This document shows, in pieces, positions 18,911-28,897 of a stretch of 64,000 nucleotides of DNA. The DNA comes from Actomonas aquatica (GTDB lineage: Bacteria > Verrucomicrobiota > Verrucomicrobiia > Opitutales > Opitutaceae). The stretch lies in contig NZ_CP139781.1 of assembly GCF_019679435.2 (NCBI RefSeq), positions 2,232,001 to 2,296,000 of the forward strand, given 5' to 3'. The notes under the pieces were generated by a model. It ran no database searches. It was not told the origin of the DNA and saw only the letters and a list, made by a program, of their open reading frames with translations. A program made the translations under genes and the position numbers. How positions within the stretch are numbered: the first letter of the stretch is position 1; the number at the start of each line of letters is the position of its first letter.

Positions 18911-19019
18911 GGCTCCTGCATGACGGTTGCCGCTGATTTTGCAAAGCTCGGCAACGATCAACGGAGCCGACCTTTGACTCCCCCGTTCGCATCCCAAGAC
19001 TGCCCTCACCGCCCGCCCC

Positions 19020-19913
19020 ATGAAACCTGCCTCCGCCTTTAAGATCGTTTTCATCGTCGCCTTGGTCGCTGCCGCCGGAGGCGGGTTCTTCTACCAATAC
19101 GAACGCGCCCCCGAGTCGTCGCCGGTCTCCCGCGGCGCCCACCTCGCGACCACCGCCGGTTGCTTTGCCTGTCACGGACTCGGCGCGGAAGACCCCCGCA
19201 CCAACTACCGCCTCGGCAGCAACGACGCCTGGCGTTCGCGCGGCATCGATCCGATCTGGGAGGAGGGCCTGCTCGAAGCCGACGAAGTTATTGAGTGGAT
19301 CACCCACGGCGTGCCCGAGCGCCGCCGCGAGCGCCACCAACAGCTGCTCCTGCGAATGCCCGCCTACGGTGACGACGGTCACCTGAGTCCGCGCGAGATC
19401 AACGACATCGCCGCGTGGTCGCTGGCCGAGGCCGTGCGCCGCTCGCACCGGCCCGCCCGCTTTGAACCCTTGCCCGATGTCGCCGCCGTCGCCGCGTTGT
19501 CGGACGACGACCTGATCCGTCGCGGCGACGCCCTCGCCCGCGACAGTGGCTGCTATCAATGCCACGGCGAACTTGGCCAGGGCGCCGTGTCCAACCTCGC
19601 TTCCTTCAAGGGCTACATTCCGGGCTTCCAGGGTGACGACTTCCTCGCCCTCACCGCCGACGGCGATCGCGAGGAGGTGCGTTATTGGATCGAGCACGGC
19701 CGCGGCCGCGCGCTCGAGTCCGGCCCGCTCGGTGGTCTCGCCTCCCGCTATCTCGATCAGCAAGCGATCCCGATGCCCGCCTACGCCGACATTTTCGACG
19801 ACGTCGAAACGGAGATACTGGTCTCCTATTTGCTTTTGCTGAACCGGATGGGTCCCTTGGACGCGCAGGGCGTTGAAGCCCTCGCCATCACGCTCATCTC
19901 CGACTCCGAATAA
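19020..19913 (+). CDS. Membrane-anchored di-haem cytochrome c
   Basis: A 297-residue c-type cytochrome with an N-terminal anchor helix (about residues 5-24, FKIVFIVALVAAAGGGFFY). Two haem-binding CxxCH sites are visible, CFACH at about residue 50 and CYQCH at about 180, each in its own cytochrome domain of about 100 residues with downstream methionines (LRMPAYGD, IPMPAYAD) that could ligate iron. It probably carries electrons on the periplasmic face of the membrane. A mono-haem protein gene follows after nine bases, so they form an operon; the oxidase or dehydrogenase partner is not in the window. Confidence 0.9.
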   Translation: MKPASAFKIVFIVALVAAAGGGFFYQYERAPESSPVSRGAHLATTAGCFACHGLGAEDPRTNYRLGSNDAWRSRGIDPIWEEGLLEADEVIEWITHGVPERRRERHQQLLLRMPAYGDDGHLSPREINDIAAWSLAEAVRRSHRPARFEPLPDVAAVAALSDDDLIRRGDALARDSGCYQCHGELGQGAVSNLASFKGYIPGFQGDDFLALTADGDREEVRYWIEHGRGRALESGPLGGLASRYLDQQAIPMPAYADIFDDVETEILVSYLLLLNRMGPLDAQGVEALAITLISDSE

Positions 19914-19922
19914 CGCTCGCCG

Positions 19923-20339
19923 ATGTCTCTGTCCCTTACCCGCTCCTTCTCCGTTGTCTGCGCCGCACTCTTCAGCGCGACCGTCACTCAAGCCGACGAA
20001 CTCGACGCGCTCTTCCCCATCCCAGCCGAGGTCCGCACGATCCTCGACCAACGTTGCGTGATGTGCCACGGCGAGGAGATCGACGGTGAACGCGAGATCC
20101 GCGAGGACCTGATCTTCTCCACCGACGCCGAGATCCGCGAGACGCTCATCGATCCCTATTTCATGTATGAGCTCATCCGCGACGATGAGATGCCGCAGGA
20201 GGCCAAGCTCTCCTTCCGCCTCCGCCGCGACGCCAAGATGCAGGAGCGCCTCGACCAACTGGTCGCCGATTACGAAGCCAAAAACGAGAAGGCGGTGCTC
20301 ATCAAGTGGCTCACCACCGCCCTCAAAATCGAGGAATAA
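19923..20339 (+). CDS. Small exported mono-haem protein
   Basis: A 138-residue exported protein with signal peptide (about 1-24, SATVTQADE). A single haem motif, CVMCHGEE, lies at about residue 43, in a context like the planctomycete-type cytochrome domain (a short haem domain followed by a charged helical tail). It directly follows the di-haem cytochrome gene, so the two probably exchange electrons. The remainder is Glu/Arg rich and helical. Confidence 0.85.
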   Translation: MSLSLTRSFSVVCAALFSATVTQADELDALFPIPAEVRTILDQRCVMCHGEEIDGEREIREDLIFSTDAEIRETLIDPYFMYELIRDDEMPQEAKLSFRLRRDAKMQERLDQLVADYEAKNEKAVLIKWLTTALKIEE

Positions 20340-20401
20340 TTCCCGCCCGCGCCCACCGCGCCACACTTGCCTGCCCCCGCCGCGCGGCGTAGGGTGTCGG
20401 C

Positions 20402-20962
20402 ATGAGCCAGATCGTTAATCACCCCCTCGGACTTTCGACGTTTGGCCGCCTGCGCAACGTCGTCACCGCCTGTGTCACCCTCGGCCTCTTTGCCGTCGCT
20501 GCGCCCCTCGTCCACGCCGCCCCCGGCGACGTGACGGGCACCTACGCCGACAAAGGCGTCGTGGTGCAATCGACCGACGGCGAAGCGGCCTTCGAAGCCA
20601 TCTCTTTTCACGCGCTGCTGAGTCAGCAATTCAGCCCGGCACTCTCCGCCGCCGACTTCCCCACCAGCGCCCGGTTTGAACTCAACGACGAAACCGACCG
20701 CCTCGTGTTGGAGATTTTTAACGACGACGGCAAAAGCCTGTGGCGCGCGCTCTGGGGCGCCTCCCGCGGCTTCTCTCACGAAGACGGCAAGGCGGTGCTC
20801 CGCATCCAACGCCGCGGCTCCAAAGACCAACGCTACAGCTACGTGCTCGAGCCGGCCGACGACGACGGCAACCTGCTCGTGACGGTTTACCTCGTCAAAG
20901 CGACCACCTTCGGCCCCGGCGCCGACCTGGTCGGCTCCTACATGTTCGTGCCGCTCAACTGA
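20402..20962 (+). CDS. Exported protein of unknown function
   Basis: A 186-residue protein with a signal peptide (about residues 20-41, ACVTLGLFAVAAPLVHAA). The mature part (about 145 residues) alternates short strands and looks beta-rich, with no cysteines and no recognisable active site. It lies 62 bases after the cytochrome pair on the same strand, and may or may not belong to that unit. It converges with the GH78-like gene three bases away. Confidence 0.7.
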   Translation: MSQIVNHPLGLSTFGRLRNVVTACVTLGLFAVAAPLVHAAPGDVTGTYADKGVVVQSTDGEAAFEAISFHALLSQQFSPALSAADFPTSARFELNDETDRLVLEIFNDDGKSLWRALWGASRGFSHEDGKAVLRIQRRGSKDQRYSYVLEPADDDGNLLVTVYLVKATTFGPGADLVGSYMFVPLN

Positions 20963-20965
20963 GCT

Positions 20966-22789
20966 TCAGCTCAAAGGCTGCGGCACCATCGTCAGCGTCC
21001 ACGCGCCCGCGGGCAACTCGACCACGGGGCTGACGTCATCGGCGCGGCGCATCACCTTCACGTCGTCACTGCCTTCACCCGACACGACGGGCGTTCCGGC
21101 AAAAGGCAGATGAAACTCGGCCACCGTCCCAGCCGGGACGACGAGTCGCGCCGACCACTCCGCTGCACTCGTGCCCACCACCGCGAGTTCAATGGCGCCG
21201 TGCGGCGTGGGCAGCTTGACCTGCGCGTGCGTCAGACCCGCTGTCTGTGGGCGCACCACAAAACGCGCAAAACCCGGCTCCACCGGGTCGATGCCCATGA
21301 CCTTGCGCGGAATCAGATTCGCTGGCGCCGCACCCCACGCGTGGTTCCAATCGAGGTTGGGCTTAAACGCCGGATCCCACGCTTCGAGTGTGATGGTGGA
21401 ACCGACCTTCTCCGACATGTTGAGCCACGACCGTTGCCCTCGTGAGGTGAGCAGATCAAAACCCGCCTGCGCTGCACCACCGTCGTAGAGCGCCTCCAGC
21501 AAAAACTGCGCGCCATAAACGCTGGGCACCATGCCACGCGCCGCGACATACGCCGTCGCGCGCTCCACCCGCTCCGGCGGCACCACGCCCAAGGCCAACG
21601 CAAAAAAGGTCGCGTGCGACGCCGCGTGTTCGCTCAGCGTTCCGGTCTCCGAATCGAGTCCATCCCGATAGGCCCCGAGCCTCTCGTCCCAGAGCCGTGC
21701 GTTGATCGCGTCCCGCGTCTGCGCCGCCATCGCCGCAAAGGAAGCCGCGTCTTCCGCCCGCCCCAGATGCTCCGCGATTTCGGCCAACAGAAACACCGCC
21801 CGGTAGTGGAACGCCGACACCACGGTCTTCACATCGGGCGCCATGTCGTAGCCGTCCCGCTCGCCCCCCGGCCAATCGATGATGTCCCGCTCGGGATGAC
21901 CATCGAAGCCGCGGAAGAGTCCATCGGCTGTGCGACGCTCGATCATCGCCCGCTCCACCAGCACGTCGTAATGCGTGCGCAGTCCGGTGTCGTCACCCGA
22001 CCACAGAAAATCATTCCACACCAACATCACCATCTGCAGCCGCCACTCCGTCGGCCAGGTAGGCTGCGCGATGAGGTAGTCGTTGGTGTGCCGCGCCGTC
22101 TCGTATTCGGCGTCGACCGCGTAGTGAGAAAGTTGATTCAACAATGCGTCGGCTTCGTAGGGTTTCCGCTCTCGGTCGCCATCGACGTAGAGGCCCATGA
22201 AGGTGGTCGCTTTGATGCTGTATTTGCACAGCTGCCACACCGCATCGAGCTCCGGACTCGAGGAGCTGAAGCTCGCGGCCGCGTCGTTGAACGCCGTGCG
22301 CCAGCCGCGCCGCCTCACCGTGGTCGTCGCGTCCCACCACTCCGGCGCACCTTCGATCTCCGCATAACGAAACGGCATCATCTCCCCTGCCCCGGCCGGC
22401 AGTTCCAGCCAGCCATCCTTCATCCAACCGGGCGGCGCCCACGTCAGCGCCGGCCACACCTCGCCCCCGGGCACCAACGCCACCTCGTGTTGCTGGTATC
22501 GCACCGTGCCACCCGGCTCCGGCTCGACCGCCTTGGCTTCCGCGCGGCGGGCCTCCCCCATCTGCACCGTGACCGTCGCGTCGCTCGGCGCGTCGGCCGG
22601 CGTATCCAGGACGAGGTTACCAAAAGCCGCCTGCCCAAAATCGACCCACCAATGGCCCGGCCCCAGCCAAGTCACCTCCACCGGTTGATCTTCGAAGGCC
22701 TCCACCACTCCGGGAGACGGAATCTGAGCCGTGACGTGAAGCCCCGCCGTAAACAGCAGGCCGATAATTCCCAAGGTCTGAATTTTCAT
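20966..22789 (-). CDS. Alpha-L-rhamnosidase-like glycoside hydrolase (GH78-type)
   Basis: A 607-residue exported enzyme. A signal peptide covers about residues 1-21 (LLFTAGLHVTAQ). An N-terminal beta domain is followed by an (alpha/alpha)6 barrel beginning near FSSSSPELDAVWQLCKYS, a typical entry to the GH78 catalytic domain. The segment GDRERKPYEADALLNQ holds the acidic residues expected for the active site, and a C-terminal beta domain closes the protein. GH78 enzymes remove rhamnose from pectin or glycosides. It is the last of four minus-strand genes with an esterase and DUF1552/DUF1592 proteins, consistent with polysaccharide use. Exact substrate not shown. Confidence 0.85.
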   Translation of the reverse strand: MKIQTLGIIGLLFTAGLHVTAQIPSPGVVEAFEDQPVEVTWLGPGHWWVDFGQAAFGNLVLDTPADAPSDATVTVQMGEARRAEAKAVEPEPGGTVRYQQHEVALVPGGEVWPALTWAPPGWMKDGWLELPAGAGEMMPFRYAEIEGAPEWWDATTTVRRRGWRTAFNDAAASFSSSSPELDAVWQLCKYSIKATTFMGLYVDGDRERKPYEADALLNQLSHYAVDAEYETARHTNDYLIAQPTWPTEWRLQMVMLVWNDFLWSGDDTGLRTHYDVLVERAMIERRTADGLFRGFDGHPERDIIDWPGGERDGYDMAPDVKTVVSAFHYRAVFLLAEIAEHLGRAEDAASFAAMAAQTRDAINARLWDERLGAYRDGLDSETGTLSEHAASHATFFALALGVVPPERVERATAYVAARGMVPSVYGAQFLLEALYDGGAAQAGFDLLTSRGQRSWLNMSEKVGSTITLEAWDPAFKPNLDWNHAWGAAPANLIPRKVMGIDPVEPGFARFVVRPQTAGLTHAQVKLPTPHGAIELAVVGTSAAEWSARLVVPAGTVAEFHLPFAGTPVVSGEGSDDVKVMRRADDVSPVVELPAGAWTLTMVPQPLS

Positions 22790-22906
22790 AAGCGCGCGCT
22801 CCGCGATCAGCACATAAAACTGACCAACCGCGCACCATGATCGCGCCCCGCCAGCCCGGGCAACGCAAACTCAACAACGACGCATAAATGACCGTTTCTC
22901 CGGCCC

Positions 22907-23938
22907 TTAGTCCGTGTCCGCCCACAGCCAGCGAATCGCGTCCGGCAGCAGGTGGCCGCCGTGTTTGTCGCTGTGCTCACCGTCGGTCCACACGTGCTTC
23001 TCCTGCCAACGCACGCCGGCAACATGCGCGGTCGGCGCGTTGCGATAAGGGTCCCACGGCGTGTCGCCGTTCTCCACCCGCTCGGCCTGCTGATTGGCAA
23101 AGTTAATCGCCGCCACCATCTGCTGGTTGGCGAGGAACCAGTTACCCCACGGGTTATCGAGATCGTTGGAGCCGTCCTGGAAGAAGATCTTGATCGGCTT
23201 CGGCGGCAGACGGCGGATCATCGCCGGATAATCCTGCCCGCCCGGCGACCACGCCCCAGTCGGATCATCCTCCGGCGGACGCGAGCCGATCGACACGTAG
23301 CTGCCGATGAAGCTGATGACTTTGCGAAACACATCGGGGTTGTTCCACGCCACCGTGAACGCGCAGATCGCGCCGCTGCTGGTGCCGCCGATGGCGCGCT
23401 GCTCGGGGTCGTCGGTCAGGTTGTAGTCCTGCCCCACCAGCGGCAGCATTTCCTCGATGATGAACCGACCGTAGTCGGCGGTGAGCACGTCATACTCCTG
23501 CCAGCGGTGGTTGGGGTTACCCCAGCCCAGATCCTGAGGAAACTCCGCCCGCGTGTCGCCGGGCGTGATGAAGATACCGATGGTCGGCGGGATGGCGCCT
23601 TCGTGTATCAGGTTAGTCAACACGTTCTGGACCCGCAGCGACCCTTCCGGGTGGGTGGCGCGGTGCCCGTCCTGAAACACCAGCACGCTGGCCGGCGTCG
23701 CCGGGTCGTATTGCGCCGGCACAAAGACCCAATACTGCCGCACCGTGCCGGTGATGATCCCACTGCGAAACTCAAACGGGCCCTTCAACTCCCCCTGCGG
23801 CACGCCGTCCTGCACCAGTGAGTCCGGCGTGAGTTCAAAGTCGCCCGTCATCACCGCGGCGGGATCATGGGCAACAGACACGAGCGGCGCGGCTAACGCG
23901 GCCAGCGCCACCCACAGAAGGGAGCGGAATTTTATCAT
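22907..23938 (-). CDS. Exported esterase (PF00756, enterochelin/feruloyl esterase-like)
   Basis: A 343-residue exported alpha/beta hydrolase. The signal peptide is residues 1-23 (LLWVALAALAAPLVSVAHD). The fold shows a nucleophile elbow AIGGTSSGAICAF, an aspartate region near FFQDGSNDLDN and a C-terminal histidine region HSDKHGGHLLP, giving a plausible catalytic triad. The closest relatives by pattern are enterochelin-esterase-like and feruloyl esterase proteins that cut ester side-groups from plant polysaccharides. It is 34 bases below the DUF1552 gene in the same operon-like group. Confidence 0.88.
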   Translation of the reverse strand: MIKFRSLLWVALAALAAPLVSVAHDPAAVMTGDFELTPDSLVQDGVPQGELKGPFEFRSGIITGTVRQYWVFVPAQYDPATPASVLVFQDGHRATHPEGSLRVQNVLTNLIHEGAIPPTIGIFITPGDTRAEFPQDLGWGNPNHRWQEYDVLTADYGRFIIEEMLPLVGQDYNLTDDPEQRAIGGTSSGAICAFTVAWNNPDVFRKVISFIGSYVSIGSRPPEDDPTGAWSPGGQDYPAMIRRLPPKPIKIFFQDGSNDLDNPWGNWFLANQQMVAAINFANQQAERVENGDTPWDPYRNAPTAHVAGVRWQEKHVWTDGEHSDKHGGHLLPDAIRWLWADTD

Positions 23939-23972
23939 GGGGGTATGGGGTAGCTGAAGGAGAACGGTCGAC

Positions 23973-25364
23973 TCAGACGTTGCCGAGGAGGGCCGTCGAG
24001 TCGCCGAAGCGCGGCAGGTCCTTTACGCCCACCTGGTTGGCCAGCGTGAGGAAGAGGTTGCTCATCGGCTGCGAGTCGACTTCCACAAAACGTCCCGGAT
24101 TGAGCAGGCCACCGCCGCCACCGGCCAGCAACACCGGCAGGTCGTGGTGGGTGTGACGGTTACCGTCGGCGTTGCCGGAGCCGTAAATGATGCGCGAGTT
24201 ATGCAGCAGGGAGTTGCCGTCGATGTCCTCGGTTTCGTCCATCTTCTGCAGGAACTGGGCAAACTGCGTCACATACCAGTGGTCGATCGTCGCCACTTTT
24301 TCGATACGATCGGAGCGATTCTGGTGGTGGGACAATTCGTGATGCCCCTCGCTGATGCCGATCTCGCTGAAGGAGCGGTTGTCGCCGTCGTGACCGAGCA
24401 CGAAGGTGCACACGCGGGTGGAGTCGGTTTTGAAGGCGAGCAGCATCATGTCATACATGACCTGCACATACTCCGCATGCTTTTCGGGAATGCCTTCGGG
24501 CGTCTTGATGGCCGGATCCACATTGGGTCCAAACCGTTCGGCGCGTTCGATGCGGGTCTCCACGTCGCGCACGCCGCTGAGGTATTGGTCGAGCTTTTCG
24601 CGATCCGAGGCGTCCAGTTTGCGCTGCAGGCTGCGCGCATCATCCATCACGAAATCGAGCACGGAACGGCGGTTCTCCATGCGGCGTTTGGCATTGGCCT
24701 GACGCTCGCCATGCGCGCCCGAACCGAAGAGCCGTTCGAAAATGAGGCGCGGATTGTTCTCCGGCGTCATCGGCTGGGTCGGTGATTTCCACGAGATGTT
24801 GTATTGGTAGGCGCAGGAGTAGCCGGAGTCGCAGCCCGACGACTGGCGGTTGGCGTCGCAGGTCATTTCCAGCGACGGCAGGCGCGTGAGATGGCCGACG
24901 TGATTGGCAATCACCTGATCGATCGAGATGCCCGCCTGCACATCGGTCGCACTCTTCTTCAGCCGCACGCCGGTAAGAAACACACCGTTGCCGCGAGCAT
25001 GATCACCGGCACCGTCGTCGCCCGCGGTGGCGTTCTCGTGATCCAAGCCTTTGAAGATCTGCACCCGGTCGCGCACGTTGGCGAGGGGCGCGAGGGTTTC
25101 GCTCAGGGCGAAGTTGCTCATGCCACCGGTGGGCCACCAGCGGTCGGGGATGGCGCCATTGGGGAAGGTCACAAAGGCGGTGCGCAAGGGCGCGCCGGTC
25201 GGCGTGGTGGCGGTTTCCAACGCGGCGGTCGCGGCGAGCAACTTGCTCGGCGTGAGGGAGGCAAAAGCCGGCAACGCCAAAGAAGCTCCCATGCCCCGGA
25301 GGAAGTTGCGGCGGCTGAGCGCCCGAAGGTGCTGGCGGAGTTCGGTGTCGGCGGAGTGGTTCAT
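23973..25364 (-). CDS. DUF1552 protein with Tat signal
   Basis: A 463-residue exported protein of the DUF1552 family, of unknown biochemical role. The N-terminus has a twin-arginine signal, SRRNFLRGMGASLALPAF, so it is probably folded before export, as cofactor-containing proteins often are. Family-typical segments such as GSGNADGNRHTHHDLPVLLAG near the C-terminus contain a histidine cluster that may bind metal. Its start lies two bases after the stop of the DUF1592-type gene; the two are almost always neighbours in Planctomycetes and Verrucomicrobia and presumably work as a pair. Confidence 0.93.
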   Translation of the reverse strand: MNHSADTELRQHLRALSRRNFLRGMGASLALPAFASLTPSKLLAATAALETATTPTGAPLRTAFVTFPNGAIPDRWWPTGGMSNFALSETLAPLANVRDRVQIFKGLDHENATAGDDGAGDHARGNGVFLTGVRLKKSATDVQAGISIDQVIANHVGHLTRLPSLEMTCDANRQSSGCDSGYSCAYQYNISWKSPTQPMTPENNPRLIFERLFGSGAHGERQANAKRRMENRRSVLDFVMDDARSLQRKLDASDREKLDQYLSGVRDVETRIERAERFGPNVDPAIKTPEGIPEKHAEYVQVMYDMMLLAFKTDSTRVCTFVLGHDGDNRSFSEIGISEGHHELSHHQNRSDRIEKVATIDHWYVTQFAQFLQKMDETEDIDGNSLLHNSRIIYGSGNADGNRHTHHDLPVLLAGGGGGLLNPGRFVEVDSQPMSNLFLTLANQVGVKDLPRFGDSTALLGNV

Positions 25365-25366
25365 GA

Positions 25367-28129
25367 TCAGCGGCTCAGAGGGTTGATGGCCTGTCGTGAC
25401 GATTCGGATACAGTCGTCGTCTCGGCGGGCGCAGGTGTTTCTTCGACCAGGTGGGTCGGGGTGGCGGGCAAACGCGCTTTCTGGAACGCGGGAGAGGTGA
25501 TGATTTCACGCAGCAGCACCGAGGGACGCGGCCCTTCGGTTTCGAGGGTGTGCACGATGTCACCCAAGGTCTGCACGTCGTAATACTCCATGCTGCGACC
25601 GAGCGCATAGGTGAGCATCTTCTCGGTGAAGGTGTGGAGGAACTGCTCGCGGTAATTCGTCACCAGGATCTGTTTCAGCTCCTGCACGCCGGTAAAGGTT
25701 TCGCCGGTGATGAGTTTGCCCTGCGGGTCGATGGGCTGGTTCATCTCCTCGTCGCGCCAGCGGCCCATGGCGTTGAAGTTCTCCAAGGCCAGTCCCAGCG
25801 GATCCATGCGTTTGTGGCAGGAGGCGCACATCGGACTCGAGGCGTGCAGTTCGAGGGTCTCGCGGAGCGACATCTTCGCCAGCTCCTCCTCACTCGCGAC
25901 TTCTTCCAGTCCGGGAATGTTCGGCGGCGGCGGGGGCGGCGGCGTCCCGAGGATGTTCTCCAAAATGAAGACCCCACGCTTCACCGGCGAGGTGCGCCCG
26001 GGATTGGAGGTGACGGCCAACACCGTGCCTTGCGTGAGCACGCCCCCGCGCGGATGGCCCGCGGGCAAGGTCACGCGGCGGAGCTCGTCGCCTTTGATTT
26101 CCACGTGATCGATGCCGTAGTGCTCGGCGAGGTCTTCGTTGAGGAAGGTGTAGTCGCTGTCGATCAGCTCGAGCAGGCTACGGTCTTCGCGCAGGATGTA
26201 GTCGAAGTAGCGCTCCGACTCCGCGCGCATGGCCCGGCGCACCTTGCCGCCCAAGGACGGACGCGGCATGCGGGCGAACTCGCGAAACACCTGCCCGGCT
26301 TCGCGCAATTCGGCGTTTTGCTCGGGCGTGCGTTGCGCCTCCGGCACGCGCCGCAGCTCCTGGAAGGTTTTGCGCGCCGACTCGACCGCCGGATTTGGAT
26401 GCTCCCGCAAAAAGACCGCGAAGTCGCTGATCGCCACATCCACCACGTCGCGTCCCTGCAACCATTGGCCGGTAAAGTTATCCACCAATTGATCCGAGCG
26501 TGGATCCGCCAGCATGCGCTCGACCTGCGCGCTTAAATTGGCCCGCAACTCGCCGCGTTCCGCGAGGCCGAGCAGGGTCTCGTCCGGCATCGTCGACCAC
26601 AGGAAATAGGACAGGCGCGAAGCGAGGGAGTATTCGTCGACATCCGGGTAACGTTGCCCCGGTTGCAGAGGTTCCAGCGCCTCTTCGCGGAAAAGGAATC
26701 GCGGCGACGCCAATACCGCCACCATGGCCTGCGCCACCCCCGACTCAAAGGTCTGGCCGTCCTGCTCCGCCACGCCGAGTGCGACCTGCGTGAGGCGATC
26801 GACCGTCGCGTCACTGGCCGGCCGACGGAAAGCCCGCCGCGCGAAATCACTCAGCAGCTCCCGCGCGTAATCGGCGCGGGCGTCAGCGCCCTCCGGCACC
26901 GGGCGCGGGAAAAAGCGCGCATAGTTGGCCGGCGGCACGTAGTGCGCCGGATCATCGGGGCCACGCACGGTGACGTTATCGAGCCGGATGCGCAGGTCGC
27001 GGATCTGTTCCACCGCGGGCGCGATGGGCCGCATCTCCACCACGACGTCATGTTCACCCGCGTCCAGTTCGCGCTTGAACGCATAGGAGAAACGCCGCCC
27101 GTAACCTTCGCGCACCATCTCGCGCTCCAGCAGCGTCTCGCCGTTGAGCTTCAGGATGACGTGGCACTTGTTGTGGTCGAACTGGGTATCGACGTATTTC
27201 TCCAGCGCCCGGTAGTTGATCTCCACCTCGTAGCTTCCAGCGTGTTCGGCCGTGAAGGTCGTCGCGATCGTCGCCGGCGTGTAATAACTCAAGTCCATCT
27301 CGCCGGCCCGCCGTTTGGCGACCGCGACTTGTTCCGACGCCACTGCCGGCTCGGCGCTGTCGAGTTGGGCTGGCACCGGCACCTCGGGCGCACCTTCCGG
27401 TGGTGTCGAATGACCGACCGGCGCCACCATTTCCACGGCGGGCGGGATCGGATCGGCCAGCGCGACAAACTGGTTCCCGCGCAACACCACCGCCGGCACC
27501 ACGCCGGATTCCCGCGGCACCGCTTCGTCGACGATGCTTTGCGCCGCATCGAGATACTTCTCGAGCAACATCGGCGAAATCGTGAGCACGTCGGCCATGT
27601 TGTCGAAACCGTGCCCGGTATCGTCGGCCGGAAACTCCAGCGAGGTATCGTAATCGACGCCCACGAGATCGCGCACGGTGTTGCGATACTCCACGCGATT
27701 GAGCCGACGCACCGTCACGCGCCCCGGATCGGGATGCGCCGGATCGAGTTGGAAAGCCTTGGTTTTGATCCACTGCACCAGAGCCGCCTTCTCTTCGTCG
27801 CTGGGCTGAAACTCATCGGGCGGCGGCATCAGTCCCGCCTTCACATTCTTCAACACGCGCAACCACAGCGCGTGGTCCTTCACGTCCTCCTCGCTGCGAA
27901 ACGCGTCGAGCACCACCCCGCCCTTGTCGCTGCCGAAGCCGTGGCAGTCGTAGCAATATTCATCGAGGGTGAACTCAATCTCCGCCCGAAAACTCGCCAG
28001 CACCGGCTCATCCGCCACCTGCGCCGAGGCCGCGCCCGCCCCTGTCAGCGCTCCGCAAATCCCCACCAAGAAACGTCCCCAGGCAGGTAAACGGACATAG
28101 TTCTGGGCACGCAAAGAGGCAGATAGCAT
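25367..28129 (-). CDS. DUF1592-type protein with planctomycete cytochrome c domain
   Basis: A 920-residue exported protein. After a signal segment (GRFLVGICGALTGAGAASAQ) comes a haem c site EYCYDCHGFGSDKGG at about residue 60, then DUF1587, a beta-sandwich resembling a carbohydrate-binding module (about 290-385), and the DUF1595, DUF1592, DUF1588 and DUF1585 blocks, with a second haem-like CASCH site (SPMCASCHKRMDPLG) near residue 770. These domains occur together in Planctomycetes and Verrucomicrobia; the haem sites suggest a redox role and the beta module suggests sugar binding, both inferred. I took the ATG at 28129 as start. The DUF1552 gene follows two bases after its stop. Confidence 0.92.
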   Translation of the reverse strand: MLSASLRAQNYVRLPAWGRFLVGICGALTGAGAASAQVADEPVLASFRAEIEFTLDEYCYDCHGFGSDKGGVVLDAFRSEEDVKDHALWLRVLKNVKAGLMPPPDEFQPSDEEKAALVQWIKTKAFQLDPAHPDPGRVTVRRLNRVEYRNTVRDLVGVDYDTSLEFPADDTGHGFDNMADVLTISPMLLEKYLDAAQSIVDEAVPRESGVVPAVVLRGNQFVALADPIPPAVEMVAPVGHSTPPEGAPEVPVPAQLDSAEPAVASEQVAVAKRRAGEMDLSYYTPATIATTFTAEHAGSYEVEINYRALEKYVDTQFDHNKCHVILKLNGETLLEREMVREGYGRRFSYAFKRELDAGEHDVVVEMRPIAPAVEQIRDLRIRLDNVTVRGPDDPAHYVPPANYARFFPRPVPEGADARADYARELLSDFARRAFRRPASDATVDRLTQVALGVAEQDGQTFESGVAQAMVAVLASPRFLFREEALEPLQPGQRYPDVDEYSLASRLSYFLWSTMPDETLLGLAERGELRANLSAQVERMLADPRSDQLVDNFTGQWLQGRDVVDVAISDFAVFLREHPNPAVESARKTFQELRRVPEAQRTPEQNAELREAGQVFREFARMPRPSLGGKVRRAMRAESERYFDYILREDRSLLELIDSDYTFLNEDLAEHYGIDHVEIKGDELRRVTLPAGHPRGGVLTQGTVLAVTSNPGRTSPVKRGVFILENILGTPPPPPPPNIPGLEEVASEEELAKMSLRETLELHASSPMCASCHKRMDPLGLALENFNAMGRWRDEEMNQPIDPQGKLITGETFTGVQELKQILVTNYREQFLHTFTEKMLTYALGRSMEYYDVQTLGDIVHTLETEGPRPSVLLREIITSPAFQKARLPATPTHLVEETPAPAETTTVSESSRQAINPLSR

Positions 28130-28340
28130 AAGGTTGGGTAACAGCGAACAGGGAGCGAAAGCAGGCGCGCGATAGCGTTTGGGAGTGGGAACCACCGCGG
28201 ACTTGCCATGAACAGAACTCAGCCCCCGGCCGTTCTCAACTCAGACCGGCAAGGGTTGCGTGACTGTTAAACGTGCAAACCGCCACGCCCCACGCCAAAG
28301 CTCTATGCGGTCGACGATCGCGCTCGACCGATCGACCGCC

Positions 28341-28805
28341 ATGCCCTCCTCACGCCCCTCGCCTCTGCTCTACCCGCCCGTGTGGTTCCTGCTGCAGCTC
28401 GGACTCACGGTGCTGCTCATCCGCACGACCGAATCCGCGTGGTGGTCGACCCCGGCTTGGCTACGCGCCTTCGGTCTCGGGATCGGGTTCGCCGGGGTAA
28501 TTTGGGCCGCCACCGCCATCCTCACCGTGGCGCGACACCGCACCGCTGTCCTGCCCTACCGCGATGCCAACGCCCTGATCACCACCTGCGTGTTTCGCTG
28601 GTCCCGCAACCCCATCTACCTCGGCGAAGCTTTCATCCTCGCCGGGGTTGCGCTGCGCAGCGGCGAGCTGCTGCCGTGGGTGGCAGTGCCGCTGTTCATG
28701 ATCGGCCTCACGCGCGGACCGATTCGCTGGGAGGAGTCGACCCTGCGGCAACGTTTTGGCCCGCAGTTTGAGGCCTACGCCGCACGCACCCGGCGCTGGC
28801 TCTGA
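28341..28805 (+). CDS. Isoprenylcysteine methyltransferase-like membrane protein
   Basis: A 154-residue membrane protein of the ICMT/PEMT-like group. It has three to four hydrophobic helices and the family motif [15 protein letters not shown], in which the RNP-x-Y segment binds S-adenosylmethionine, plus the C-terminal EE-x-x-L-x-x-x-FG segment ([19 protein letters not shown]). Bacterial members methylate lipids or unknown membrane substrates; the true substrate is not known. I chose ATG 28341, just before the first helix; two earlier starts in frame are possible. It is divergent from the DUF1592-type gene. Confidence 0.85.
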   Translation: MPSSRPSPLLYPPVWFLLQLGLTVLLIRTTESAWWSTPAWLRAFGLGIGFAGVIWAATAILTVARHRTAVLPYRDANALITTCVFRWSRNPIYLGEAFILAGVALRSGELLPWVAVPLFMIGLTRGPIRWEESTLRQRFGPQFEAYAARTRRWL

Positions 28806-28897
28806 ACCACTCCGGCCACAGCGTGTTACAACTTGGTAGGGACGTTCGGAAAAACTGGTCCCGCTCATGCTCTTACCTATTCTGGTCTGTTTCCCTC